NCBI GenBank assembly: GCA_016630955.3
Contig: CM049993.1
Coordinates: 1,116,001 to 1,180,000, forward strand
Direction of reading: 5' to 3'
Origin: Didymella arachidicola
Lineage: Eukaryota > Ascomycota > Dothideomycetes > Pleosporales > Didymellaceae
Length of the DNA: 64,000 bases
The position numbers were made by a program, and so were the translations under genes. Numbering within the stretch: position 1 is the stretch's first letter; the number at the start of each line of letters is the position of its first letter. Shown here in pieces: positions 10,602 to 22,240 of the stretch. The notes below the pieces were generated by a model. The model was given only the letters and a program-made list of their open reading frames with translations, ran no database searches and was not told the DNA's origin.

Positions 10602-12088
10602 ATGGACACCCGCAATATTCCACCACCACACGGCAAAATCGAATGCCTTGGTCAGTTCGTGGGACCCGAGGTGATCATTATGGTCGGACATGGAGGGGAT
10701 TGCGCCACCTTCCACCTGGCGGAGTCGTACTTGCACATCATGGGTCGTCGCTGGAGAGCCCTGCGAGGAAGACGAGCAAATGAAATATCCAGAGGACTGT
10801 TCAGAGGGCTTTTCAGCGGTATCTTCGACAAAAAGCTCGATGGTGTCTTCAGAAGCCCGTTCAGTGGAATACCTGGGTTTGACAAGAATCCGAGAATACT
10901 TGACCTGAAGGGTGACTACCCAGACGCCATACGTATCATCCTTCAGATTGCAACCCACGAGTTCATCAAGCTTCCCGCAAAGCTTGACTTTTCAGAAATT
11001 GTCCGCCTAGCAGAAGCCGTTGCACGGTGGGAGTCCCATGCGTTGATCGCACCTTTTATCGATGCGTGGGTCGCACCGTGGCGTGCTAAGATGTACAATC
11101 CCGGATACGAACAGTGGCTGTACATTGCTCATGAGTTTGGTTACGAGGATGAATACTTCGATCTCGCACGGCGTCTGGCCACGCACTGCTCTGTGGACGC
11201 TCAAGACCGACTTCTCGCCCTCGATGGCACCGTCCTCGAGCAACGCGGGAAATTTCCTCTCGACACACTCTGTAAGTCTCCCGAAAAGACCAGGACATAC
11301 TCAAACTAACAATGACAGTTCATATCCATGAGGGTCGGCGGCAGATCCTTCACAGCGTTATCAAGGCGCTGTATGACATGTGGGCAACCGTTGCCAGTGG
11401 CAACAACTGTCAACTCGATGGGATCACCGAACAAGAGTTTCGAAGTTGCGCAGGTCTCAACCTGCTGGAATTTACCGATTACCTGCGGAACAAAGGGCTA
11501 TTCCCGTTTCTCAAGACCGTCCAACCGATCACCTATTCGGCATATGATTTGGCAATGCATGTGGACACAGAACTTCTTATGCACACCAGCCAGTTGAACT
11601 CTGAGGTATTGAGATTAGCTGATCCAACGACAACGCACATCAACTGTCCCGTTGGATACAAACTCGGGCATGTCATGCAGAAGATATTGGATAATGCCAG
11701 ATGGCCGGTCGAACCCTCCATAGTGGAGCACATCCGAAGCAATACTAGTGAGTACCGACTTGACTCTGTATATGGAGACCCATATGCAGATGTCAACGGT
11801 ATTCCAGTACAGCCAAGGGAGTTTGTCTGATGCAATCAGCTGACTCCCACAACAGATCAGATGGGCAAGGCGACTATATATATCGACATGTCCCCAGGAG
11901 TGATTTTGGACAAAAAGGCTTTGGAAGGACGGAGGTTCAGGAAGGTGCCGGATGTGAGCTCAGCATTGGACACAGACACAGACACGAAGAATACGCCGAA
12001 CGTCGACTCAGCACAGGACACAGACACAGGAGATGTGCCAGACATTGACTCAGCACCGGCCGCAAACCTAACTGTAAGGGATGTGTAG
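10602..12088 (+). CDS. BTB/POZ-like protein, third copy, 443 aa
   Basis: Three exons: 10602-11271, 11319-11747 and 11856-12088. Intron 1 has GTAAGT, CTAAC and GACAG; intron 2 has GTGAGT, CTGAC and ACAG. The order of elements matches the two upstream relatives: a VIIMVGHGGD strand, an ILDLKGDYPDAIRIILQIA segment, then FIKLPAKLDFSEIVRLAE. Sequence is much more diverged than between copies 1 and 2. The C-terminus carries two imperfect Asp/Thr repeats (SALDTDTDTKN and SAQDTDTGDV), an acidic tail the other copies lack. It is intact by every splice check. Family role is protein-protein interaction; the partner is unknown. Confidence 0.72.
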
Positions 12089-13825
12089 TAAAGTGCTGGA
12101 CTGTGATTTGGGCTCAGCAGGTAAACAGCAGAATGGATACAATATCTCACAGGCTGCTTCTAGCAATGGCTGACATTGCGACTGCGCCCGGTGTAGAGGT
12201 TGTTGGTTTATGTTTGCGCTTTTCCAATGCACTTCACCTTAAGGTTCCTAACTGAACTCACCGAAACGCCTGCGCCTACGAAGTATCTGCGCTGCACTAA
12301 TCACCCTGCCTTCGAATTGTGAGGAGATACTTTGCAAGTTGTGTGCAGCCTTCAAGTGGCGACATCAACTTACTCGCTGCTTCCCGATCATGAATCGTTG
12401 CACGCTTCGCTGTGAACGAGGCTCCAGCTTCACTGGCTGCCTCCAGGGTCTGCCTCGTTTAACGCTTCTTGACCATCCTCCCTCTTTCCATGATATCACA
12501 ATGCCAATGTAAAGCAGCGTCTGCAATCTACACTACCCCCACTGCGGTATTTTCAACAAGAGCTCGAGACCTCGAGCTGGCCCAAATTCGTGGCAGAGCC
12601 GTTGTCACCGTTCCACGGAGTGGGAGGCCGTTAGCGGAGACCCCTCCGCAGATCTACGATGCCTTGCGGGAGCGGGATCCTCAACCACGATCACTTGCAG
12701 GCGCGCTTGTGGTCCTTCACAACTGCACGTCTGGGAGCCGCACCTTTCGTCAGCGCAACCAGCACGACTGCCTCGTAGCTGTGTAGTCACGCCCCGTACC
12801 GCTTCTGGCGGGCTCTCATCACTGTTAGTGGTTTGAGGTTTCTGCCGTTCGATCCGGACCGGCGAAGCAGACCACTGCGCATCTCGCTGGCGCCAAGATT
12901 CATCACGAGCTGGAAAGGCACCCAAGGTTAACGATCGACTGATTTTCGACGTTGATGTAAACGGATACAATCTGCCAGGACCACCGACTGTGTCTAACAC
13001 TGACACGGCCTCTCTCGGTATCCAAGCCAAGACCGAGATCAGCAACACCAGCGCAGTTTCAGCCACGCTTGGTATTGCTGCATTTCATTGGATTATTTCG
13101 AGGCGACTAATAAGATGGCACCGCGGCTCCGCTCCGCTTGGGGCCGAATGGCTGCGGCCTACGGAAGCAGACGGATAGCTCGAGGCACAACATTAACGAC
13201 AGCGCAGGCGGGGAGCGTTGTGCATGTGTCCAGACAAGGTGCGATGTAATGATGATACGCGGTGCATCCATGGAATTGGAGTGCTGTACGACGGGCATTA
13301 CCGCGATCAGCTGGATCAATATTCTGCGACTCCGCACAGAGGAGTCCCGAGCCAGCGGACGCTCTGCTTCTGCTTGGCGGGAATTCAGTGCGCGCGGCGG
13401 GCGACACAGACGCTGCACGACGCAAATTCATGGCGGAATCACGGACAATGCCCAGCTACACCAGAGGCTGCCATATCAAAGCACTGCAGAGTTGTATTGA
13501 AGGGCGTGTCTCGACCACTGCGTAATGATATGAATTGAGGCCGTTTTTCTGTCTTGTCGGCCTCAGCGTCGACTGGAGAAGAGCCAAACTTCACGCGTGT
13601 CTCGCCAATCACAGGTGTGTGCCCAGACCAAGCCAAGGTCTTCGGCCAAGCAACACCAAGGCCAAGATTCACCCAGGCAAATCGCATGTACCTTGGGTTC
13701 TTGTCCTCTCCTGAGGGCTTTGCTATATCATGCTCAGCCCGTCCGCTCCCAAACCGTTCGAAATTCGTCGTTACCAGCCACGGATGCTCATCGAGACGTA
13801 GCGCGCACATAACCGTCCGCCGGTC
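12089..13825. other. Gene-poor 1.7 kb stretch
   Basis: Open frames up to about 150 codons occur on both strands, but they begin at non-ATG codons or have random composition. No motif or repeat is recognised. Confidence 0.5.
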
Positions 13826-14805
13826 ATGGAACCCCGACACCCGCCGCTGGTGCCCTCTCCGGCCACACACGCCCAAAGCCTGAACAGCGGCTACTCATCG
13901 CCAACCGAGACCGACTGCGAGTCTCAGTCCGCTGAGAAGTACAACGAGAAAGATACTTATGCGCGCAAGGATAGCACACGGACAGACTGCGCCAGCAAAG
14001 CCTCGTTCGGCCACGCTCATGATTCCGTCATCTCGCCATTCTCGCCCAAAGCGTCCGCCCCGCCAAGCCCCAGCAGCAGCATCTCAAGTGATGCAGGACG
14101 CAAGCACCGCTCCATCTCTGAGATCCAAGAGGCACATGCCCACCACAGCCACCACGACCACCGTTTATCCTATCCTCCGCGTGTGCACCTGGGTGATCCG
14201 GAGAAGGCGGACTTTCATGATGCGTACGAACACCGCTCGCAAAACCGCGGCTCTGATCCAGGCGCGGGCGGTGTTGTGTACGACAAGAGCGAGTACCACG
14301 AGAAAAGCCCGGAAGATAAGGCCTGGCAACTCCTGGTATGTGTATCCCTTGCATGATCACAACCTCGACACAAACTTACTCTCCGCAGTTCTATCTTTCT
14401 GGGCCCTGCGCACTGCTCTCCGTCGCAATCAGCTTCTGGACCATCTTTGCGATCCTCATCTCGCTTGCGCTTTATCCCCTGCGCTTCTGCAGCACTCGGC
14501 CCGCGCTCTCCACCCAGCTGACGACGTTCCTTGCCCCGGCGCTCAACCTGCAACTTCACCTCGTCTACTCCTTCGATGCATCCGAGAGCTACAGCGTGCC
14601 CATGCTGGTCGTCATTCACCTGTTTTCGCCCCTCATCGCGTTCGGTATTGCAATCGCCTCGTGGACTGCCGCAGGATTCTGGTTCTTCTCGTCCATTCTC
14701 GGCGATCCTGGGGGTCACGATGGAGGCCGCCACAACGACGGCAAGGACTGCATCTTGGGCGTGAGGAACTTCTGGGAGCGATGGCTCTCGCGAGGCCTGA
14801 GATGA
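13826..14805 (+). CDS. Conserved fungal membrane protein of unknown function, 308 aa
   Basis: Two exons, 13826-14335 and 14389-14805, phase 0, with a GTATGT...CCGCAG intron. The first 170 residues are hydrophilic, rich in Ser, His and Asp, and probably cytosolic and disordered. The second exon gives about three hydrophobic segments: CALLSVAISFWTIFAILISLAL, then MLVVIHLFSPLIAFGIAIA, then WTAAGFWFFSSIL. The protein ends in a GVRNFWERWLSRGLR tail. The NLQLHLVYS and LSTQLT blocks between helices look conserved. I do not recognise a named family, although the layout is familiar from unnamed Dothideomycete proteins. Confidence 0.75.
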
Positions 14806-16294
14806 GTTAATCTCGAAATTCGAGGAAGAGGCTGTGTATGAGAAGTTTGGATTCAAATCACGATTTTGGCATTTAGCGCTCTCCCACTTGGGAAAGCAGC
14901 ATCAGCAGCACGGCATGGCATGGCGTACATGGATTGGGATGGATTCCACATGACGAAGCTTGTCTGGCATGACAGCAAGGCGTTTTGGCACCTGTATAGG
15001 TTTTTGTCGGGACGGATTTGAGACCTTTTACTCTCCGTATGATTATACCCCACTGTTCTGAATATCGATATATCATGATCACAAATATTTTCACATGATT
15101 TTGGACACAAAGAGCTCTTTTGTTGCAACTCTTATCTCTGCACTAACTCAGCTCATGCATGCAGCTGCGTTCGACCCGTTAGTGAGACTTCCAAGCACCA
15201 AAAGGTCACTCTACCAAGCCCTTCCAAGCCGCCACGCGCCCTTCCAAACAATACACCGCCCCTCCAGCACTCACAGCTCCAGAGCTTCGGGTCCATCTAT
15301 TGGCTCCGAACGCATGCTCACTACTCACCTCGTCACATCGAAAGATACCGTTGGCTACAGGCTCCTGCGCTGGGACAGCCCTGTCTCGCGACACTGTCTG
15401 CCAACAGTCTGAGCATGTGCGCTTCGGCTGAGCCAAGGGAGACAAAGTTTCCGCCCCCTTGGACTGGAGCGAGCGGTAAGTTGGTCGGCCCGGTTGAGCG
15501 TGTGAGAGGAAGGCTAAGCCTCCCAATCTGCCCAGGCGAAGGGCAGCGGGGGATTGGGATTCCGCTCGCTCGCTGGCGGAGGGATGTCCTGTACACTCAC
15601 AGTTGTACGAGGGGCTGTGCTGCTGGGTATTCACAAGGTACCAAGTGTGGTCTTTGTGTGAAGATGTCGTCGACCAACAGAAAAGCACACGTAACGGATG
15701 ACGAGCCATGTGCAAGGGCAGCAAGAAATGAAGAAGTTCGGCGCACTCGGCAACGTAACTACGCACCCATGTCTTGGCTGGTCGTCACCGCAAGGAGGTC
15801 TCTTTCGCATGCGGCGCCTAAGCCTTCCCAAGACGGTCAGGCCTCACTTTGCACCGCACAATTTCCGATACGCCCTGTGACCGTACGCGAAGATCTTGGC
15901 GAGCATAGATCAAAGCGCCCAGGAAAGGCAGCGGGAGCACTAGCCACAGCCAAGCAACTTGTCCATGTTGATGAGATTATATCCGAAGCGGAGACAAGAC
16001 GGATGCGCGGTGTTGTAGGGTAGTCGAAGAAAGGACGGCGCGGAAGAAGCTAGTGGAGGTTAAGCAGACGTCGTGCACGGGAGCCGCAGAGAATTTGGAG
16101 TTCGTGTTATGGAATCTTAAAAAACGAGAATCTTCGATGACCATTGATGGATGCTGAGTACATTATACATTCGTGATAAATAGTTAAAACATTACGTCTT
16201 AAGGGCGCGGGTATATGGCGGTACGCATGACAGAGAAGCAAGGACGATGAGGCGTATGGAAAGGCCAATCCTCAAAGATATTAGGGAGTCCGTC
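14806..16294. other. Intergenic 1.5 kb
   Basis: Frames of up to about 200 codons overlap on both strands between 15200 and 16020, but with no ATG context, domain or splice support. The stretch lies between two genes that converge on it, so it is mainly 3' flank. Confidence 0.45.
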
Positions 16295-17336
16295 TTACCA
16301 AGACGTTGCACTTCGTAGGCTATTGAGCCGGACCTCAATCTCTTTTGTCTGCACTGTGAGCTGGCTCTTGGGAACTTTCTCACTTACAGTTCGCGACAAC
16401 TCTCGGACAAGACAGTTCTTGAAGCATTGATCGATAAGGGACGGATCAAGTTCATGGATATCGAGTCCTGGGCTTGAGATTCGCAGACAGCTTCTGTCGC
16501 TGCTGATCTGCTTTTGGAAGATGTGGTCCAAGAAAGCGTAGGAGTCGTCAAACACCTTGTAGCAGCTTGAGCATGCATAGCTCGCATTGACGGCTCTGCG
16601 TCCAGGCTCGGGTTTGACATGTGACGTGAAAAGGATGCAGCGTGCATCTGGAAGTCCGGAGTGTGTTGCGACTGAGATGCATGTATCGCAATCAGGACAT
16701 ATTTCGCGATCGTCGTGGCGATCGCGTGGTCGCAGCTTCCTCGTCTGAAGGTTGCTTCCTTCTGATGACTCGAGATCTTTCCGCAATTGTTCGGCGAAGA
16801 CGCAGTATTGAATTTTGAAACGTGGAGGTGGCAGATATAACACCGATGCGGGCGTGGAGAAGCGTTCGAATTGCGCTTGTAGAGCCTCTAGACATATGCG
16901 ACGAACACTCTTTGCCGTTGTGATGATGTCGTCATATGGTATAGAAACCAGTTCGGACACAGCGCTGTCGCAGAGGAGCTCTCGCACTTCGTATTGCATG
17001 CGAGTGAGCTGTGCTTCGAGGGTAGTGTGACATGTTCCTGGAAAGGTCAGTATGCGCCAGTGATCGCTTACGATGTGACGAACCGTCGCCCTCCTCGAAT
17101 CGTGCCCCAAATCGCCGGGTTGCCGTATCCATGAAGTTCTTGACATCGCGACCGAGGCTAAGCGCCTTTGCGAGCGCATCGTCCTGATTCTTGATAGCAA
17201 GTCGCGACCATGCTGAACGCTTTCGCCCGGATTTGACCTGCAGCTGTTCGTAGAGCTCGTACGCATTTTGGAACTCTCGATCGATGTCCCATAGCAGGAA
17301 TGAGGTGTGTTGCGACTTGTTCCAAGCGACACCCAT
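16295..17336 (-). CDS. Unrecognised protein with Cys clusters, about 331 aa
   Basis: Exon 1 is 17084-17336 (starting MGVAWNKSQHT) and exon 2 is 16295-17037, joined in phase 1 over a GTTCGT...TTTCCAG intron. Without the splice both frames look broken, and the join gives continuous charged, helical sequence. The middle holds a cysteine cluster, ICPDCDTCISV, followed about 45 residues on by YACSSCYKVFDD and an HIF; this could be a zinc-binding fold (CxxCxxC...CxxC...H). A further in-frame 39-nt intron (GTAAGT...GTGCAG) near the 3' end is possible. I cannot name a family. The N-terminal WDIDREFQNAYELY helix suggests a fungal-specific protein. Confidence 0.6.
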
Positions 17337-18188
17337 CTTCCGTGATTAAAAGATTACTTTCTCTCGGTATTGGAAAGGGTGTGGGAAAGAGTAAAAAATA
17401 AATGGAATGAGTGTGGATGAAGCAAGTTGGAAAATAACGCGTGCTGTAAGCAGATCTCACCGCTTGCGGATGGAAACTCGATCAAAGCAGCCGACCACCT
17501 ATTTTGGAAGCTTCATGGACGCTGTCAAGGCTTTTACATCTTTCTTACCTTTTCTTGCATCGCGTCGTACGATGCATGAACCGCGGCAAAATGACAGCTG
17601 TCAGTGGAGATTGGGGAGAAACGATTCCGTTCGTAGCGCGCATACTAGTATTGGTGAGGCATTGAAGACTTCACGTACGGGCGGAAGGCTCCTTCTCAAA
17701 GTGGCCGTAAAGCTCACAAATATGGAAATGCCAAAGTACTCGATTGGGAAGATGCTTGCAATGCACTCAGGTACGCGAGGTATAATTGCGCATCATATGA
17801 AAAGGGCCGCCGACCGTGATGAGTTCAGGGGTGAGGCACAGTGAACAGACCGCGATGCAGCCATGATCCTGTCCGGCTGCGGTCAATGCGTGCCGTTTTG
17901 CCTAGTGTATGCAATCATGTCATAATTGCGTTCGTGATCTCAAACAATCAGCTCGAATCTCTCGTCCATGATCTGGAAGGCGTTGGTCCTGTCAGTCAGG
18001 ACCTCGTGGACGGTATTGTGGTTGCGGGAGGTGGAGTTGAAGGGCGGGCCCTGTCCCAAGATGGATTCACCCCACCTCTCGTTCCTGGCAAATACCCCGC
18101 GCACGTCAAGCTTCACCCTTCACCCTTTGTAAATATCGAGGATCTGATAAGCACAACACTCCACCATTTCTGAGGTTCAGCTTTCGTC
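17337..18188. other. Divergent intergenic region before ureG
   Basis: About 0.85 kb between divergent genes. Its open frames have no recognisable content. It must contain the ureG promoter. Confidence 0.45.
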
Positions 18189-19116
18189 ATGTCGCACAGT
18201 CATTCCCACGACGGACCATCGCACTCTCATGCAGCTGCTGACCATGGACACACTCACGAGATCCTCGATGGCCCTGGCAGCTTCGTGGGACGAGAGATGC
18301 CGATCATCGAGGGCAGAGATTGGGAAGATCGCGCATTTACAATAGGCATTGGAGGGTAAGAGCGATATATAAACATGGAATCGGTAAGTATACTGACACC
18401 GCCTAGACCTGTAGGCTCAGGGAAAACTGCTCTGATGCTTGCTCTGTGCAAGAAGCTTCGTGCACGCTTCAGTGTTGCGGCAGTGACCAATGATATCTTC
18501 ACAAGGGAAGATGGCGAGTTCTTGACTAAGCATAAAGCTCTTCCAGCGTGAGTGTGACTTTTGAGAACGCAGTGGAAGTAGATCGGCTGACACCGTCAGT
18601 GAGCGCATCGTTGCCGTCGAGACAGGTGGCTGCCCTCACGCGGCCGTTCGTGAAGATATCTCAGTCAATCTCCTGACCCTTACGAACCTCCACCACAAGT
18701 TCAACACAGATCTCCTCCTCATCGAATCTGGTGGCGACAACCTCGCAGCCAACTACTCCCGCGAACTCGCCGACTTCATCATCTACATCATTGACGTCTC
18801 TGGAGGTGACAAGATTCCTCGCAAGGGCGGACCAGGAATCACACAGTCTGATCTGCTGATTGTAAACAAGATTGACCTTGCGGAAGCAGTCGGTGCCGAT
18901 TTGAATGTCATGGAGCGGGACAGCAGGAGGATGCGCGAGGGAGGGCCAACAATCTTTGCCGTGGTGAAGAAGGATCAAGGTGTCGATGCTGTTATTGACC
19001 TGATCCTGTCGGCATGGAAAGCTTCAGGAGCCACACAGGCGCGGAAGAGCAAGTTTGAGCCTACCTTGATGGACGACAATGAGGAAGGTAAGGAGCGGAG
19101 CTACAGCATGACGTAA
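18189..19116 (+). CDS. ureG: Urease accessory GTPase UreG, 274 aa
   Basis: Three exons: 18189-18355, 18407-18547 and 18600-19116. UreG is the GTPase that, with UreD/UreF, loads nickel into apo-urease. The first 25 residues are His-rich (HSHSHDG, HSHAAADHGHTHE), a nickel-binding feature common in eukaryotic UreG. The P-loop is GGPVGSGKT (residues 56-63), completed across intron 1. GGCPHAAVRED, the LLIESGGDNL segment and the VNKIDLA guanine-specificity motif are all present. Length and motif order fit a functional protein. No other urease gene lies in the window, as is usual in fungi where these genes are dispersed. Confidence 0.96.
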
Positions 19117-19596
19117 ACAGGTGACGTGTGGCGGATGAAGGGAAAGGATACTGTCCAGAAGCAATGGAAGGCAGATATATGAGCGGTAGATCAAAGGTGC
19201 CGTCAAATGTATGTGTACTGGGTTGCTGGCCGCACACTGACTTTCCTTGTTACATAGGTGCTGCTAATTTATAAGGGGAGCAGGTCCAGCGTTATACGCA
19301 ATCATCAACCCGGATCTTCTCAGCGATCCAGGTACCTCTTCCGTTTCTCGGCTTGGCTGAGACTGTGTGGCTATGGTGCCCCTCACTGTGCTTGGGCTTG
19401 TGTGTGGAGCGTCAAGATTTGGGCGATTGGCGCCATCCCACATCTGTTTGGAAACATCAGCGATGCTACCAGCCGATAATTTGGTACACATACCTGCGAA
19501 AAGCCTACCCGGGCATTGGCTTCCGGAAAAGACTCCGGAGGCGATGATGTAAAGGGGCCATCTGGAATCTCAGCTTGGACTCGCTGCCATCACTCG
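19117..19596. other. Convergent 3' region
   Basis: 480 nt between the 3' ends of ureG and the minus-strand coiled-coil gene. No further gene is seen. Confidence 0.5.
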
Positions 19597-20397
19597 TCAG
19601 TTGCGATGTTCATATGAATTCTGTGGCAGACTCACCCTGTCTCGCGAGGCCCTTTCCCTCTGACGCTGACCCCAGAAGTTCCTCGCAGTCCACAAAAATA
19701 CATACTCAATCACCCCCCGAACCATAATGAATTGTCCGGAAGCATTGTTGAAACATTCTGACATGTTTTCCTGCGCCACAGCTAATGATCTGACATGTTG
19801 ACGCTCAGCATCGGATGTTTCCTTCAGACCGTCGACGGTATCTCCCAGCTTTGTGAGTAGACTGGTGAGTTGTTGGACTTCCTGGCCGTACCTCTCGATC
19901 CGGTTGGACGTATGTTTGGAACCAGCCTCGAGGTTGGCGATGAATGTCCGGCAGGCTTGGACATCTTTGAGGATCTCTTGAGGGAATGCTTCACACATAG
20001 ACTTTAGCTCCGTGTCTGCGCGCTGGAGGTCTGCAAGACGCTCTGAAGTAGCCTCAGCTGCTTTCGTATATGCAGTAAGTTGTCTTTGTGCAGTTTCGTC
20101 GGTGTGCGCCACTGCCTTAGCGAACTGTTCATCCGTGTACGTGCTCACACAGAACCGCCTGTGTTGTCAACAGTCGCTGCGGATCTCTTTGTCGAACTCT
20201 CTGGAGCAGGTTTGCGTGGGTGAGCTGATTTATCAAGTTCGCGTATTGATGGATCAGATATGCAATTCTTCTTCTCCTCTGTCGTCTGTCAGCCGATCAA
20301 TTTGAAGACTATAGTCTGCATAAGGCTTACTTATCACCGTCAGAGTTCGAGTTTTGATCTGGGAGTTTCTTGTTAGCGGTTTGTTTGAATTTGCCAT
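19597..20397 (-). CDS. Coiled-coil protein of unknown function, about 237 aa
   Basis: The 3' exon (19597-20115) encodes heptad-rich sequence (ATSERLADLQRADTELKSMC, then IERYGQEVQQLTSLLTKLGDTVDGLKET). It has no usable start of its own. A model with ATG 20397, exons 20331-20397, 20151-20278 and 19597-20115 keeps frame throughout. Intron 1 has strong signals (GTAAGC, CTGAC, GACAG), while intron 2 would be only 35 nt (GTGTGA...CTAAG). The new N-terminus is basic and Ser/Pro-rich (KPLTRNSQ, HPRKPAPESSTKR). A late segment, FIMVRGVIEYVFLW, could be a weak membrane anchor. I do not recognise the family, and the 5' structure is a proposal. Confidence 0.5.
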
Positions 20398-21018
20398 AGT
20401 AACAACGAAGACTTGTAAGGCCCAGAGGCATTGTTCTATGACACAAGCACAGGATAGAATGGGGTGACAGAGATCTCAAATATACCATTGAATGCGTGTG
20501 GAAGAAAGTTAAAACGGCCACGATACTGTCAACAAACAACAGCACTAGAGCTAATCGTATACTATGGCAAATTGTGAGAAATTGACCACTACAAGTTACC
20601 AGGGTCAGCTGAGTTCACTGGCTGCCAGCCTAATGGTTTCATCTCACAAGATGCAGGTAGTCGTCTCAATACACGGCTGCCGACTTAGGCTCGAGGCATG
20701 CGATAGAATGCGGCCAAAGTGATGGAGCGAACAAGCTTTTGCTCTCACTGAGACCTCATGATAACTGAACGTGCGCAGTGCCGTGAGACTCTCTTCTCTA
20801 TCGGTACTTGGAAATCTCTGTACCTACTGACGAGTGGATGGATGCAGCAAACATGCATACGCGCAACAGTGCAGGTACTCTACGACTAAGTAGCTTTGAA
20901 GCCAGCTATCGGGTACTATGGTTACGAGATACTTGTCCTGAAGTTCAGTGAGCTGTATTAGGTGTGATCCAGTATCATGGTGCTTGAGACTCCTTCGTGG
21001 TACCTGCCTCCTACCGCA

Positions 21019-21100
21019 CCACCACCTAGATAAAAAACGTCAGACACTTTTGACAAGGTCAGCGGCCAAAGGGGTCCGACGTTTTTTGTCCAGGTGGTGG
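21019..21100. repeat. Imperfect inverted repeat, 27-nt arms
   Basis: Left arm 21019-21045 (CCACCACCTAGATAAAAAAC...) pairs with right arm 21074-21100 around a 28-nt loop. Three of 27 positions differ, all transitions. Two of these fit CpA-to-TpA on one strand and the third is at CpG. It may be a remnant foldback element or a structured RNA; nothing else marks a transposon. Confidence 0.75.
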
Positions 21101-22024
21101 CACAGTCAAGTGGAGCAAGGTGTGATGGCCAACATGCTCCAGCATATGGACCTCGCTTAGCCATGCTAAGTAATAACAATTGAGCAGCTTGAGAGCTGTC
21201 CAATTGACGTAGCAGGACAAGAGGGCAATAAAGCTACCAATGTGCGACACAAGGTGGAGAAGCGTGCTTTGCGTGATAGTTGCGTTGTGGTTCCATGTGT
21301 AACTAAGTAAAACGAGATGTGGGTCTTCCAGTTGCGGGCCTTGGAAGAGCGTCTGCATCCTGCCTGTTAGCTCTGCTCTGACCACACTGCCTGCATCGAT
21401 GCGGCTTCGCTCTGCGCGGCCACTGGAAGCAGCTAGTGTATTTAAGGCAAGACAAGACCCGTGCGTTCTGACCGCTACCTGATCCGTCGCCTTATAAGGA
21501 CCCTTATGGTCCGGCAGTAAACCTTGGAACGCTCCCTCCCGACTGAGCTGACATGCCTTTCTCTGCAGATCTGAGGACTGCGGCACAGCCAATGAGAATA
21601 CCAGTTGCGGGGAAGCAATGGCAAGAATAGCCATAATATCATCAGACAAAGACGCAGCTATACTCAATGCGTGCACGCTCCTGCGCTGGAAGCGAGCATC
21701 TCTACGGAGCTTAGGCTTGGAACAATGTAGTCAGCTATTCATCGCTTGTCCAGAACTGACTAAATAATGAAACCTCTTCAAAACAATGTCATTTCGTTGT
21801 TTTATCACGCGTTCCGCGTATTATGTGGGGGACCTTCTATAAAGCGTGTAGGTGACCGCTCGGGAGACATTACATATTGACTCGCTCCTAAACCGTCGTG
21901 AACAACAGTGGAGCTCTTCTGCCTACGAAATCTTGTCTTACAAGACTTGAGATGAGAATGATCGTCAGCTTCTTCTTCATCGTTCTCGTGGTGGTCATTA
22001 CCTATGGTACCGTAGTCAAGATTA

Positions 22025-22240
22025 TCAACTAGGGTGCTTCTCCGCCGCTTGGGATCTGGAACAAGCAGATGACTCAACAGTTGGGCCACATCTCCTAGCC
22101 CAAACAGTTGGAGTCGCTTTACCGTGCAGCAGGTCACGAGGCGCAGATGCAGGACAATTCGCAGGTGTACACAGTATGGTCGCGTCGACGACTCGTCCCA
22201 ATATCGCAAGCGCGTTGGCGATCAGCGCCAATGACATCAT
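22025..22240 (-). CDS. Doubtful small secreted-type ORF, 71 aa
   Basis: From tandem ATGs at 22240 and 22237 the frame begins with a hydrophobic stretch (MSLALIANALAILGRVVDA) and then has five cysteines (LCTPANCP, RRCGP, ACSRS). The hydrophobic start followed by cysteines is why I list it. There is no other support, and it may be a chance frame. Confidence 0.18.
   Translation of the reverse strand: MMSLALIANALAILGRVVDATILCTPANCPASAPRDLLHGKATPTVWARRCGPTVESSACSRSQAAEKHPS

Noticed and set aside
15415..16023. 202-codon + frame, with an overlapping 186-codon minus frame
   Set aside because: Both are low in protein-like features, overlap each other, and lack any recognisable motif.
21059..21676. 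205-codon minus frame next to the palindrome
   Set aside because: Starts at GTG, not ATG, and the sequence looks random.
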